This document shows, piece after piece, positions 1 to 8,064 of a stretch of 64,000 nucleotides of DNA. How positions within the stretch are numbered: position 1 is the first letter of the stretch; every line of letters begins with the position of its first letter. The notes beneath the pieces were generated by a model that saw only the letters and a list, made by a program, of their open reading frames with translations, was not told where the DNA came from and made no database searches. The stretch is from Mycobacterium sp. D16Q13 (GTDB taxonomy: Bacteria > Actinomycetota > Actinomycetes > Mycobacteriales > Mycobacteriaceae), in the NCBI RefSeq assembly GCF_002013375.1, contig NZ_MAEW01000003.1, positions 248,001 to 312,000 of the forward strand, in the 5' to 3' direction. The position numbers were made by a program, and so were the translations under genes.

Positions 1-813
1 ATGACCGACATCGACGAGCGCACGCTCACCCTGGATGACGCGGATCCTGAAGAGCTCGCGGAGCTGGCGGAGCAGTCAACCGCCAACCCGGCCGGGCCCG
101 CGAAGGCAAAAGCGAATGCGGCGAAACAAGGCAAGGCTGTTAAAGCGAAGCCGGATGCGGGCGAAGGAGAGAGCGTCAGTGGCCCCAACGTCTGGAAATG
201 GATCGCCATCGGTCTGCTCGCCTTGGGAATCGTGGGAGCCGTTCTCGGAGTCTGGCAGTACCAGAAGTTGTCCGACACCCTCGCCACCGTCCGCGCGGGC
301 GATACCGAACGCACAGCGGCCACCGACGCGGCGTCCGCATACGCGATGAAGTCACTCACCTATAGCTACGAAGATCCCGAGGGCTTCTTCAAGAGTGTCA
401 AAGAGGGTGCCGCCGAACCACTGAAGAACAAGTACAGCGATGCCGAGAAGCTCCTCAAGGCCATCATGCTGCAGGCGCAGGTGACCTCCAAGGGTGAGGT
501 CATCGCCTCGGATGCGGTGGCGCAGCAGAATGGCATCTACCAGATCGTGGTCACCACCCGGCAGACCACCCGGAACGTGCAGAACCCGGAGCCGCGAGCG
601 ACCACCCTCGTCCTGCAGATCACCGTCAAAAAGGACGGCGACGGATGGCAGGTGACCGATATCGGACCCAAGAACGCCAGCTCCACCGGCACCATCATGC
701 ATCCCGGTGATCAAAAGCTGATCCCCGAAGGTCCGGCCCCGGCGCCCGGTAAGGCCCCGGTCCCGAATCTCCCGCCGCTGCCTGCGCTTCCCGCGCTTCC
801 CGGTCAGAGGTAG
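1..813 (+). CDS. Mce-associated membrane protein
   Basis: The 270-residue protein has an acidic, then Ala/Lys-rich, N-terminal cytoplasmic segment (about 1-60), one transmembrane helix (about 65-86, starting at WKWIAIGLL) and an extracytoplasmic domain of about 150 residues. It ends in a Pro-rich tail rich in PLP and PAP steps. This is the architecture of the Mce-associated proteins encoded downstream of mce operons, which are thought to stabilise the Mce lipid-import complex in the envelope. The ATG is the first base of the window, so an upstream in-frame extension cannot be excluded. The next gene starts 3 bases after its stop, so the two are co-transcribed. The lipid substrate cannot be inferred. 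Confidence 0.8.
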   Translation: MTDIDERTLTLDDADPEELAELAEQSTANPAGPAKAKANAAKQGKAVKAKPDAGEGESVSGPNVWKWIAIGLLALGIVGAVLGVWQYQKLSDTLATVRAGDTERTAATDAASAYAMKSLTYSYEDPEGFFKSVKEGAAEPLKNKYSDAEKLLKAIMLQAQVTSKGEVIASDAVAQQNGIYQIVVTTRQTTRNVQNPEPRATTLVLQITVKKDGDGWQVTDIGPKNASSTGTIMHPGDQKLIPEGPAPAPGKAPVPNLPPLPALPALPGQR

Positions 814-816
814 GCA

Positions 817-1626
817 ATGGCCCGGCGCATGCCTCACCTGGGCGCGGGTGTCACAGCGGCTGTCCTGCTGGCTTCGGTGCAGGCGATCCACCCGGTAGCT
901 GTGGCGCGAGCGGCATTGCCCCCCTGCCCCAGCCGGACCACCATGATCGTCCCGGAACGCTCTATGGCACACACGGATTGCCGCCTGTCGGCCGCCGACG
1001 GCACCGGGATCACCTTCGATGTCGAGTACTGGCAACCGCATCCCGACAACAACGACGCCCCCGACTACCCACCGCTGTCGGCCCGGGTCACCATCAAGGA
1101 TGCCGCCGGCAAAAAGCTGCAAGAGGTCAACGAACTGCTCGAGCCGTCCAGCCCCGCGCCGGTCGGCTTACAGGACATCGACGGGGACGGCCGGGACGAG
1201 ATGATCATTCCGATCGCGACCCGCGTCATGAATGGCGCTGTGAACAGCCGATTTTCGGTGTGGCGTGCCGAAAAACAGACGACCCATTTCGAGCGGGTTC
1301 AGATGTTCGGACAGGCCATATACCCCAGCGGCGACGGCTATGTCGTGGTCAACAGCGGCGCGTTCTCCAGCCGCGATCTCGACTTCTACCTACCGACAGC
1401 GGCCGGATACACCCACATCATCACGTTGACCATGACCACCGAAGAGGTCGATCCGGACACCCGCAAGGTCCTCACCGCGAGCTGCATGGTGCACAAGCAG
1501 TCCGGGCTGGGGGCTATCGACATGGACTGGCAGGATGCGCCCGTATTCTGTGATTCGCCTGCGGCCAAGTCGATTTGGCCCGATGCCGCACGGGTGGAGA
1601 CCAACCGGCGCGTCCAGGGCCGGTAA
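817..1626 (+). CDS. Secreted protein of unknown function, mce-linked
   Basis: This 269-residue protein starts with a likely Sec signal peptide: MARR, a hydrophobic stretch to about residue 30, and cleavage near ARAA-LP. The mature part contains DIDGDGRDEMIIPI, an Asp/Gly-rich calcium-loop-like motif of the FG-GAP/VCBS kind seen in beta-propeller and adhesin modules. Four mature cysteines may form disulfides. It lies 3 bases downstream of the Mce-associated gene, so it is probably an extra subunit or accessory of that locus. The exact family is not recognised, and the assignment rests on signal peptide and context. It converges with the next gene, with a 4-base gap. Confidence 0.65.
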   Translation: MARRMPHLGAGVTAAVLLASVQAIHPVAVARAALPPCPSRTTMIVPERSMAHTDCRLSAADGTGITFDVEYWQPHPDNNDAPDYPPLSARVTIKDAAGKKLQEVNELLEPSSPAPVGLQDIDGDGRDEMIIPIATRVMNGAVNSRFSVWRAEKQTTHFERVQMFGQAIYPSGDGYVVVNSGAFSSRDLDFYLPTAAGYTHIITLTMTTEEVDPDTRKVLTASCMVHKQSGLGAIDMDWQDAPVFCDSPAAKSIWPDAARVETNRRVQGR

Positions 1627-1630
1627 CGTC

Positions 1631-2155
1631 TTAGGACGGGCCCGGACTGTCCAGAAGGGCGATAAGCGACCGCATACCCGGCCGGAAACCCCATGTGAAC
1701 ACCACCCGGAGCAGGGGCTGGAGCCAGCGCAACGGCAACGCGGACACGAATCGTGGGGTTATCGCGACGGTCCAGTCGAGCCTGCAGCCTCCGGGAACAC
1801 TGGTGAGCACGTAGTCCTCGGCCCACAACTTCAGCAGCGGCCAGGTGCCCGCCACCGCGGAGTAGGTGATGCGATGACGCGGCTCGTACCGCCAAAATCT
1901 CTCCCGCTGGATCCACAGGAACCGCCAGGGCGCCGATACCGTGCCCATCTCACGTTCCATGCCCACCGCGCGGCGCGGTTCGTCGTACCGCACACCACAC
2001 CCAAACGGCAGCCACGACCAGGCCTGGTCGCTGTCCAGCGCCGCCCAGACCTGTCCCCGGGTTACGTCGAAGGTGTGGGAGGTGCGCAGCACGATGGCCG
2101 CCGACTCGAACGCGGAATCGTCCGACATCGGTACCCGGCACGCAGGGGCGAGCAT
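1631..2155 (-). CDS. SRPBCC (START-like) family protein
   Basis: The 174-residue product has the START/Bet v1-like pattern: an early LRTSHTFDV..QVWAALDS segment, a central strand with a WRFLWIQRERFWRYEP motif, and a C-terminal amphipathic helix (LQPLLRVVFTWGF). Such proteins bind hydrophobic ligands in a deep pocket and include cyclases, lipid carriers and aromatase-like subunits. It is the last gene of the monooxygenase/SDR/esterase operon, 14 bases after the monooxygenase stop. It may therefore bind a lipid intermediate of that pathway (inference). The ATG at 2155 was chosen because GGGG lies 8 bases upstream. A GTG at 2167 and an ATG at 2128 are alternatives. Confidence 0.65.
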   Translation of the reverse strand: MLAPACRVPMSDDSAFESAAIVLRTSHTFDVTRGQVWAALDSDQAWSWLPFGCGVRYDEPRRAVGMEREMGTVSAPWRFLWIQRERFWRYEPRHRITYSAVAGTWPLLKLWAEDYVLTSVPGGCRLDWTVAITPRFVSALPLRWLQPLLRVVFTWGFRPGMRSLIALLDSPGPS

Positions 2156-2169
2156 CGGCCACCCCACTC

Positions 2170-3741
2170 TCAGACCACGGCCTGCGAATCGTCCAGGACC
2201 ACGGTGGCGTCGATGACCCGAGCCTGTTGTGCATATTGGTAATCGCCGGCCGGGAAGTTCCTCGCCGCACGACGCGCCTGCAGAGTCGTGGTGGGCCGCA
2301 GCAGCGGGACGTCGTCGTCGGCGTTCTTCCAGTACGACCGCACACCCCGATTGAGTTCGGTGAAGTAGTACTTCAGATTGCGCCCGTTGCGCAGCATGCT
2401 TTGGTGGAACCTGTCCAGTGCTTCCTGCCGTACCTCCATGCGCGTGGCACCGTGTTCACTCGCCAGCTCGATGGCCCGGACGATGTGGGTGACCGCGGTA
2501 TCGGCGAGCCCGTGCCATCCGCCGTTGCCGGTCCAGGAGTACGGCCCCACGATGATCCAGCGGTTCGGGAATCCGGTGATCGAGACGCTCTCGTACGCCT
2601 GCATGCCGCGGGTATTGAAGAAGTCGCCGAGGTCACGCCCGTCGGCGCCGGTCACTCGCCCCCGCTTGTAGGAAGCCGGTTCCGAGAACAGGTCGAATCC
2701 CGTTGCCGTGATGAGGAAATCAGCCTCATGGACGGAGCCATCCGTCGTCCTCACGCCCTCGGGAACCACCTCGGCGATCGGTGTGGTGACCAGCGAGCAG
2801 TGCGACTTGTTGAAGACCCGCGGAAAGTCGGAGTTCAGCGTCGGCCGGTTGCCGAACGGCCCGAAGGACGGCAGCAGGTCGCGAGCCACCTTCGGATCGC
2901 GGACCACCGCGCGCAAATACGCGCCGTACAGGGCCCGGCCCGCACGGTCGAAGGCCCGCATCAGCGGCCGCATGACGGCACCCGGGGTGTGAATCATGAA
3001 CCACAGTCCCAGGCTTCCCCCGAGTAGAGCTCCCCATTCGATGACCGAGAACAACCCTGGGATACGAAGTGCCCATTGAGCAATCACGGGGATCCGGAAG
3101 TCCGGTTTAGGGATGCAGTACACGGGCGTCCGCTGAAACACCACAAGCGATTCGGTCTCATCGGCGATGGCACCACACAGCTGGACGCCGGTTGCCCCGG
3201 TGCCGATGACGGCCACGCGCTTGCCCCGCACGTCATGTTCCGGCAGCCACTGCACCGGGGTCACGCGGGTACCGGCGAAGCTCTCAAGCCCCTTGATGCC
3301 GGGCTGCTTCGCATCGAAGAAGGGGCCTATCGCCGAGATCACGAACCGCGCGGTGATCACCGCGCCGTCGGCGAGATTCAGGCGCCAGCAGTGACTCGCC
3401 TCGTCCCACTCTTCGTTGCGTACCTCGACTCCGAAACGGAAGTGCGGCCGCAGGTTGAATCTTTCCGCGACCTGTTGGTGATAGGCCTGCACCTCGGCAC
3501 CGGGTGCGAATACGCGAGACCACTGCGGGTTGCGGAAGAAGGGGAACTGATAGATCACCGACGGGATATCGACCGCGATCCCCGGGTACACGTTGTCACG
3601 CCACGTACCGCCCAGGTCCTCGGCCCGATCGAGGATCACGAAATCCTCCACGCCCGCTTGCTGCAAACGCACGCCGGCACACAGGCCCCCGATACCCGCA
3701 CCGATGACGACGACGTGATGATCGGGAATTGATGTGGTCAT
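2170..3741 (-). CDS. Flavin-containing monooxygenase (Baeyer-Villiger type)
   Basis: This is a class B flavoprotein monooxygenase of 523 residues. The FAD Rossmann motif GAGIGG is at 14-19, GGTWRDNVYPG at 44-54, the NADPH Rossmann motif GTGATG at 180-185, and ATGFDLF near 350. The class oxidises ketones to esters or hydroxylates N/S atoms with NADPH and O2. The Baeyer-Villiger fingerprint FxGxxxHxxxW is present as F155-G157-T161-W165, so its histidine is Thr. The start codon overlaps the stop of the upstream gene as ATGA. The operon (SDR, esterase, a second monooxygenase) suggests an alcohol to ketone to ester to hydrolysis route for a lipid or cyclic compound, as in the mymA-type loci of mycobacteria (inference). 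Confidence 0.88.
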   Translation of the reverse strand: MTTSIPDHHVVVIGAGIGGLCAGVRLQQAGVEDFVILDRAEDLGGTWRDNVYPGIAVDIPSVIYQFPFFRNPQWSRVFAPGAEVQAYHQQVAERFNLRPHFRFGVEVRNEEWDEASHCWRLNLADGAVITARFVISAIGPFFDAKQPGIKGLESFAGTRVTPVQWLPEHDVRGKRVAVIGTGATGVQLCGAIADETESLVVFQRTPVYCIPKPDFRIPVIAQWALRIPGLFSVIEWGALLGGSLGLWFMIHTPGAVMRPLMRAFDRAGRALYGAYLRAVVRDPKVARDLLPSFGPFGNRPTLNSDFPRVFNKSHCSLVTTPIAEVVPEGVRTTDGSVHEADFLITATGFDLFSEPASYKRGRVTGADGRDLGDFFNTRGMQAYESVSITGFPNRWIIVGPYSWTGNGGWHGLADTAVTHIVRAIELASEHGATRMEVRQEALDRFHQSMLRNGRNLKYYFTELNRGVRSYWKNADDDVPLLRPTTTLQARRAARNFPAGDYQYAQQARVIDATVVLDDSQAVV

Positions 3742-4481
3742 GGGGACTCCTCACTCGGTGTCCGGGACGGACAGCTCATTGATAACTCCGGTGTTGACAG
3801 CGAGGGGCCTCCGGCCACCCACCTGTGCATGTAGAAAGTTGTGGTCCGCCACCGGCGCCCGAAGGGAATCCGCACCGGGATCCGGGCCAGGATGACGCGC
3901 CCGCCGGCCAGCGCAACCAACTCGCTCCGGGTCAGATCCCACACGAACCATCGCGCGAGGGGCCGTACAGCCGCGGTGACGACGCGGTTCATCTTTCCCG
4001 GCGGAAGATGCCAGTCCAGCAAGGTAACCCGGTGCCCGGGCGTCTTCGAGTCCTCGATAGTCACGGTGCGGAAATCGAATACCTCTTCCCCTCGGCACCC
4101 CCCGGGGCGCGGATAGCCGGGGAACATCAGGCGCCACACCCAGCGGAACTCGCGGTGGGTGTTCGAGATCCCGCACCGTCCGCCATCTGAGAACCGATGT
4201 CCTTGCCACCAGCGTCCGAGACCCCACCGCAACAGCGAATCAACCAGCCGGCCATACGGGCTGGCCAAATACCTGGCCTGCGTCAGGCCGTCTGTGCCAT
4301 CCAGCGGGGTTCCCATAAGGAAGATCGCTTCGAGCGCCGCGAGGTCCCCCGCCTTGCCCAGTTCATCGAGCCATTGCCACGTCAACTCTTCGGCATGGCC
4401 CGGGTCGGACTGGGCCAATCGCGCCAGTCCGGCCCGGACCCCCTCCGAAGCCGCCGTGGCACGACGCTGGTGTCCCCTCAA
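3738..4481 (-). CDS. Unknown protein in monooxygenase operon
   Basis: This 247-residue protein matches no family I recognise. The first 70 residues are helical (EELTWQWLDELGKAGDLAALEAIFLMG). The rest is Arg/Trp-rich with beta-strand character, including FRWVWRLMFPGYP and a C-terminal basic stretch. There is no signal peptide or clear membrane helix. The stop overlaps the start of the downstream monooxygenase as ATGA, so the two are translationally coupled. The only start codon in this frame is a TTG without a good ribosome-binding site. A well-placed AAGGAG and an ATG (4528) lie upstream in another frame, which points to either a leader peptide or a shifted 5-prime end. Confidence 0.55.
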   Translation of the reverse strand: MRGHQRRATAASEGVRAGLARLAQSDPGHAEELTWQWLDELGKAGDLAALEAIFLMGTPLDGTDGLTQARYLASPYGRLVDSLLRWGLGRWWQGHRFSDGGRCGISNTHREFRWVWRLMFPGYPRPGGCRGEEVFDFRTVTIEDSKTPGHRVTLLDWHLPPGKMNRVVTAAVRPLARWFVWDLTRSELVALAGGRVILARIPVRIPFGRRWRTTTFYMHRWVAGGPSLSTPELSMSCPSRTPSEESP

Positions 4482-4528
4482 CGGATCGCCGTATTGAGCG
4501 CTGCGGCAACCCTGATCAAGAGCGGCAT
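4478..4528 (-). other. Possible 16-codon leader ORF or displaced gene start
   Basis: An AAGGAG at 4540-4545 precedes an ATG at 4528 that opens a 16-codon frame (MPLLIRVAAALNTAIR). Its TGA overlaps the TTG start of the next gene as TTGA. The peptide is helical and would read smoothly into the downstream protein if one T were added. It may be a coupling leader or the true N-terminus separated by a frameshift. Confidence 0.35.
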
Positions 4529-4558
4529 AGACAACGAGTCTCCTTCTCGAATGCTTGG

Positions 4559-6109
4559 CTAGTTCGCCGGTATGGCGGCGGCTTTCGCCCGGGCGGTGCG
4601 CTCACCCGGGACCGGCAGCTTCTCGAACCGGAAGTCGTCGAGCGGAAAGCGCTTACTGGCTCGCGTCGACTGGTACGCCGTGGTGGGGCGCAAGAACGAG
4701 AAGTCGCCGTGGCGGTCGATGTAGTAGGAGTTGGCGTTGACACACGCACGCCCGTGCATAAGCGTCGACTCCGCTTTGGGCGCGATAAAATCGAAGAACC
4801 GATCGTTGGCCTCTTCGGTCACCGCGAAGGCCGTCGCGCCACGCTTACGGGCCTCGGTGATCACCCGCACGGCGATGCGCGTGGCGTTCTCCACCATCAC
4901 GTGCCACGAGCTGCCACTCCACGCGAACGGCCCGAAAACCATGAAGGTGTTGGGCAGCTGGGGCATCGTCACGCCTTCGTATGCCCGGGCGCGGTTGTTC
5001 TCGTAGTAGTCGGCCAGATCAAAACCGTTGCGCCCCTTAACAGGGCGCGCGCGGTAAACCTCGGGACTTTGGGACATCTCGAACCCGGTGGCGAGCACCA
5101 GGACGTCGATATCGCGGTGTACGCCGTCCTTGGTGACAACCCCCGCAGGAGTGATCTTGGCGATTGGATCGGTCACCAGCTCCACATGGGGCTGGGTGAA
5201 GGTGCGGTAGTAGATGTTCGAGACGCTCGGGCGTTTACACCCGAATCCGTACTCGGGCGTGAGTTTCTTGCGCAGCTCTTGGTCGCGAACCTGGCTGAAA
5301 AGGAACGCGCGGCAGGCCCATTTCGGAATCAATGTGATGGGCGCGATCTGCTTGCCGTACACCGTGATCGCCACCAGACCGACCTCTACGGCGGCAGCGG
5401 CGATCCCCCGGATCAGCGACTGCAGGCCGGGCACGTACTTCAGGGCCAACCGGGCGATGCGCGGTATCGGAAAGTCCGGTTTCGCGAACACCCAGATGGC
5501 CCGGCGCTGGTACACATCCACATGCGAGGCCACCCGGGCCATCTGCGGGATCAGCTGAACCGAGGTGGCTCCGGTGCCGATGACCGCCACCCGCTTGCCC
5601 TTGAGGTCAAAACCATGGTCCCAGTTCTGGGTCTGAATCACCTTGCCGCCGAACGAGTCCAGGCCCGGGATATCCGGCACCTTCGGCTCGACGAAAGCGC
5701 CGACCGCGGTGATGACGTATCTGGATGTCATCACCCGGTCATCGGCGAGAGTCAGGCGCCATAGATGGTTGTCCTCGTCCCACTCCCGCCTCATGACCTC
5801 GTGCCCCAACCGAAGGTGGTCGTTCAGGCGGTACTCGTCGACCAGGCCCGCGATGTACTGCTGCACCTCCCGCCCCTTGGGAAAGGTGCGGGACCAGTTG
5901 GGGTTTTTGGCGAAGGAAAACTGGTACACGATCCCCGGGACATCCACCGCCACATCGGGATAGTGATTGTTGTACCAGGTGCCGCCTATCCCCGCCGACC
6001 TCTCGAGGATGACGAAATCGGTCAGCCCCGCGCGCTTCAACCCGATGGCGGCACCCAGCCCGCCTATCCCGGCACCGATAATGACGGTTTCATGCTCAGG
6101 GGTGCTCAT
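4559..6109 (-). CDS. Flavin-containing monooxygenase (Baeyer-Villiger type)
   Basis: This is the second class B flavin monooxygenase of the operon, with 516 residues. GAGIGG at 12-17 binds FAD, GGTWYNNHYPD follows at 43-52, GTGATS near 178-183 binds NADPH, and LATGFEM marks the C-terminal FAD contact. The Baeyer-Villiger fingerprint is altered: F153-G155-Q159-W163, with Gln where the family has His. Its start overlaps the stop of the upstream SDR as ATGA, so the alcohol dehydrogenase-like and monooxygenase steps are translationally coupled. It is clearly paralogous to the product of 2170-3741 but diverged, which suggests different substrates or successive steps. The substrate is unknown. Confidence 0.88.
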   Translation of the reverse strand: MSTPEHETVIIGAGIGGLGAAIGLKRAGLTDFVILERSAGIGGTWYNNHYPDVAVDVPGIVYQFSFAKNPNWSRTFPKGREVQQYIAGLVDEYRLNDHLRLGHEVMRREWDEDNHLWRLTLADDRVMTSRYVITAVGAFVEPKVPDIPGLDSFGGKVIQTQNWDHGFDLKGKRVAVIGTGATSVQLIPQMARVASHVDVYQRRAIWVFAKPDFPIPRIARLALKYVPGLQSLIRGIAAAAVEVGLVAITVYGKQIAPITLIPKWACRAFLFSQVRDQELRKKLTPEYGFGCKRPSVSNIYYRTFTQPHVELVTDPIAKITPAGVVTKDGVHRDIDVLVLATGFEMSQSPEVYRARPVKGRNGFDLADYYENNRARAYEGVTMPQLPNTFMVFGPFAWSGSSWHVMVENATRIAVRVITEARKRGATAFAVTEEANDRFFDFIAPKAESTLMHGRACVNANSYYIDRHGDFSFLRPTTAYQSTRASKRFPLDDFRFEKLPVPGERTARAKAAAIPAN

Positions 6110-6963
6110 AGGGTCGCCTCGACCTGCTGTTCGATACGGCCGTCGTACTCACTGCGTGCTCGCCGGTCCACCGGTCCCACAGTTCTGTCGGCATTGACAA
6201 CTCGCCTACCCAGCAGCCACAACCATTCGGGAACGAGGTGCTGTAAGCGCAGCGCAAGGACCGTGCCCCTCGGGGAACCGACCACCGCGGGCCGGTTGCG
6301 GACGGTCCGCACCGCATCGCGTGCCACCCACTCGGGAGGAATGATCCCCAGCTTCTCCCACCATTTGAACGGAATTCCGTCCACAAGCTGGGTGCGGACG
6401 GCCGCCGGCATGACCGTCGAGATCGTCACGCCGGTACCGGCCAGCTCCTCGCGGGCGCTGCGCGCGAACCCGGTGGCAGCATGCTTCGACGCGACATAGC
6501 TGGCCAGGCCCGGCGAGTGGATGGCACCGGCTGCCGAGGTCACGTTGATGAAATGCCCTCTGCCCCGGGCGATCATCCGCGGAGCGAGTACCTGGTAGGA
6601 GATGTAGTGGCTCCAGAAGTTGACGCGCATCGTCGCCTCTGCCACCCCGCGCGACTCTTCCAGCAGCGGGCCCACGGGCATGATCCCCGCGTTGTTCACC
6701 ACGATGTCAATGGGTCCGAGGGTCTCTTCGACCTCGGTCACCACGCGCAGGTACTCGTCAAATTCGGTCACGTCCAGCGCAAATCCTTGCGCACCCGAAC
6801 CGATTTCACCTGCGGACCGGACAGCAGCCTCGCCGTCGAGATCAGCGATGACCACGCGTACACCCTCGCGTGCCAGCCGTTGTGCGATGGACAGCCCGAT
6901 ACCGCGAGCGCCGCCCGTCACCAACGCGATGGCGCCTTCCATCTGAATCTCTGTGAACTTCAT
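6106..6963 (-). CDS. Short-chain dehydrogenase/reductase (SDR)
   Basis: A classical SDR of 285 residues. The cofactor motif is TGGARGIG, NNAGIMP marks beta-4, and the catalytic Ser lies upstream of a YVASK (YxxxK) motif. A longer C-terminal tail suggests membrane association or a large hydrophobic substrate. Such enzymes interconvert alcohols and ketones with NAD(P). The ATG at 6963 was chosen over an upstream start because it forms an ATGA overlap with the esterase stop. The SDR stop in turn overlaps the monooxygenase start as ATGA. Three consecutive coupled genes (esterase, SDR, monooxygenase) imply balanced production of enzymes acting on one pathway. Confidence 0.87.
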   Translation of the reverse strand: MKFTEIQMEGAIALVTGGARGIGLSIAQRLAREGVRVVIADLDGEAAVRSAGEIGSGAQGFALDVTEFDEYLRVVTEVEETLGPIDIVVNNAGIMPVGPLLEESRGVAEATMRVNFWSHYISYQVLAPRMIARGRGHFINVTSAAGAIHSPGLASYVASKHAATGFARSAREELAGTGVTISTVMPAAVRTQLVDGIPFKWWEKLGIIPPEWVARDAVRTVRNRPAVVGSPRGTVLALRLQHLVPEWLWLLGRRVVNADRTVGPVDRRARSEYDGRIEQQVEATL

Positions 6964-7961
6964 GCGGCCGGCCGGCCCACGTGAGCCCTGACGAACGCCG
7001 AGATCTCGCCAACGGCGGCCCGCGCATCGACAAGCACGTCCGCGGCAATCTGGAAGTCGTGCACCTGATTTCTCCATATCTGCAGTTCGACAGGAACTCC
7101 GGCCTCGGCTAGCCGCGCAGCCGCGAATTCGGCATCGGGGCGCAAGATTTCGTCACTACCCACCTGAATGAGCGTCGCCGGCAAGCAGGCCAGCACGCCG
7201 CGGTGACCCTCGACAAAACTGTCCAGGACCGCAAAGCCCGCCGTGGACCTTTCCGCGGAGAGCATGAGGCGCTCCATGGCGATCAGCGCCGCCCGCGGGA
7301 ACAACGAGTCGTTGGATTGGCCGGCCAGCACCAGCTTGCCCGCGGGGTCCCGCTGCACCAGAGGCGACATGCACACCAGAGCACCCGGCGAGCCGAGCCC
7401 GCGACGCTGTGCGATCAGGCTCGTGACCAAGGCCAGGAAACCACCCGCGGAATCCCCGGCAACGGCGATCTCCTCGGGCTGATAGCCGAGGTCGATGAGA
7501 TACCGGTATCCGTCGAGGGCATCCTCGACCGCTGCCGACACCGGGTGCCCCGGCAGCTTGCGGTAATTGACAGCAAGGGACGTGACACCCGCGCCCACGG
7601 CGATGCGCGAGACCAGCCTGCGGTGCGTGTTCAGCCCGCCGACGACGAACGCCCCGCCGTGCAGATAAAGCACCGCGCCACTGGGCAACTCGCCCGTGGG
7701 CGTCATCAGTTCGGCCTCGCAGTGTGCCAGCTGCACACGCGAACGACGAACTCCCCGCACGGGCCGCAGCACGACGGCCGCCAGATCGACGACTCGGTAG
7801 GGCCACGACAGATGCGGGAATCGTGCCCACAGCGCAATCACCGGATACGCGAACAGCCGGATGCCCAGCCGACCCAAGCGCAGCAGAACGGTCAGCGAGC
7901 CTCGCTCGACACGCGTGAGCTGTACACGCTCCGCATGCAGCGGCACCACATCGGCCGTCAT
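6960..7961 (-). CDS. Alpha/beta hydrolase of the hormone-sensitive lipase family (Lip-type esterase)
   Basis: A 333-residue esterase of the HSL family. The oxyanion motif HGGAF is at 101-105 and the nucleophile elbow GDSAGG at 169-174 (Ser171). An Asp in SDEILRPD and a His in NQVHDFQ complete the triad. Mycobacterial Lip proteins of this class hydrolyse short- to medium-chain esters. Beside Baeyer-Villiger-type monooxygenases it would open the ester or lactone they form (inference). The ATG at 7961 is favoured over an upstream start 19 codons earlier because GAGGGAG lies just upstream. The stop overlaps the SDR start as ATGA. Confidence 0.87.
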   Translation of the reverse strand: MTADVVPLHAERVQLTRVERGSLTVLLRLGRLGIRLFAYPVIALWARFPHLSWPYRVVDLAAVVLRPVRGVRRSRVQLAHCEAELMTPTGELPSGAVLYLHGGAFVVGGLNTHRRLVSRIAVGAGVTSLAVNYRKLPGHPVSAAVEDALDGYRYLIDLGYQPEEIAVAGDSAGGFLALVTSLIAQRRGLGSPGALVCMSPLVQRDPAGKLVLAGQSNDSLFPRAALIAMERLMLSAERSTAGFAVLDSFVEGHRGVLACLPATLIQVGSDEILRPDAEFAAARLAEAGVPVELQIWRNQVHDFQIAADVLVDARAAVGEISAFVRAHVGRPAA

Positions 7962-7994
7962 TGGCACTCCCTCGGTGATCTCGTAGGTAAGCAA

Positions 7995-8005
7995 CTGTTT
8001 AACAG
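7995..8005. promoter_or_regulatory. Palindrome CTGTTTAACAG upstream of the esterase gene
   Basis: A perfect 5-bp-arm palindrome (CTGTT-T-AACAG) lies 34 bases upstream of the esterase start, in the AT-rich 103-base gap that follows the ABC1 gene. Position and symmetry fit an operator, plausibly for the TetR-type protein of this operon. Binding is not shown. Confidence 0.35.
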
Positions 8006-8064
8006 ACTGACATGCCATTCATAAAAATACAAGAGGAGGGTGCCCGCACCCGCCAGATTGGCCG

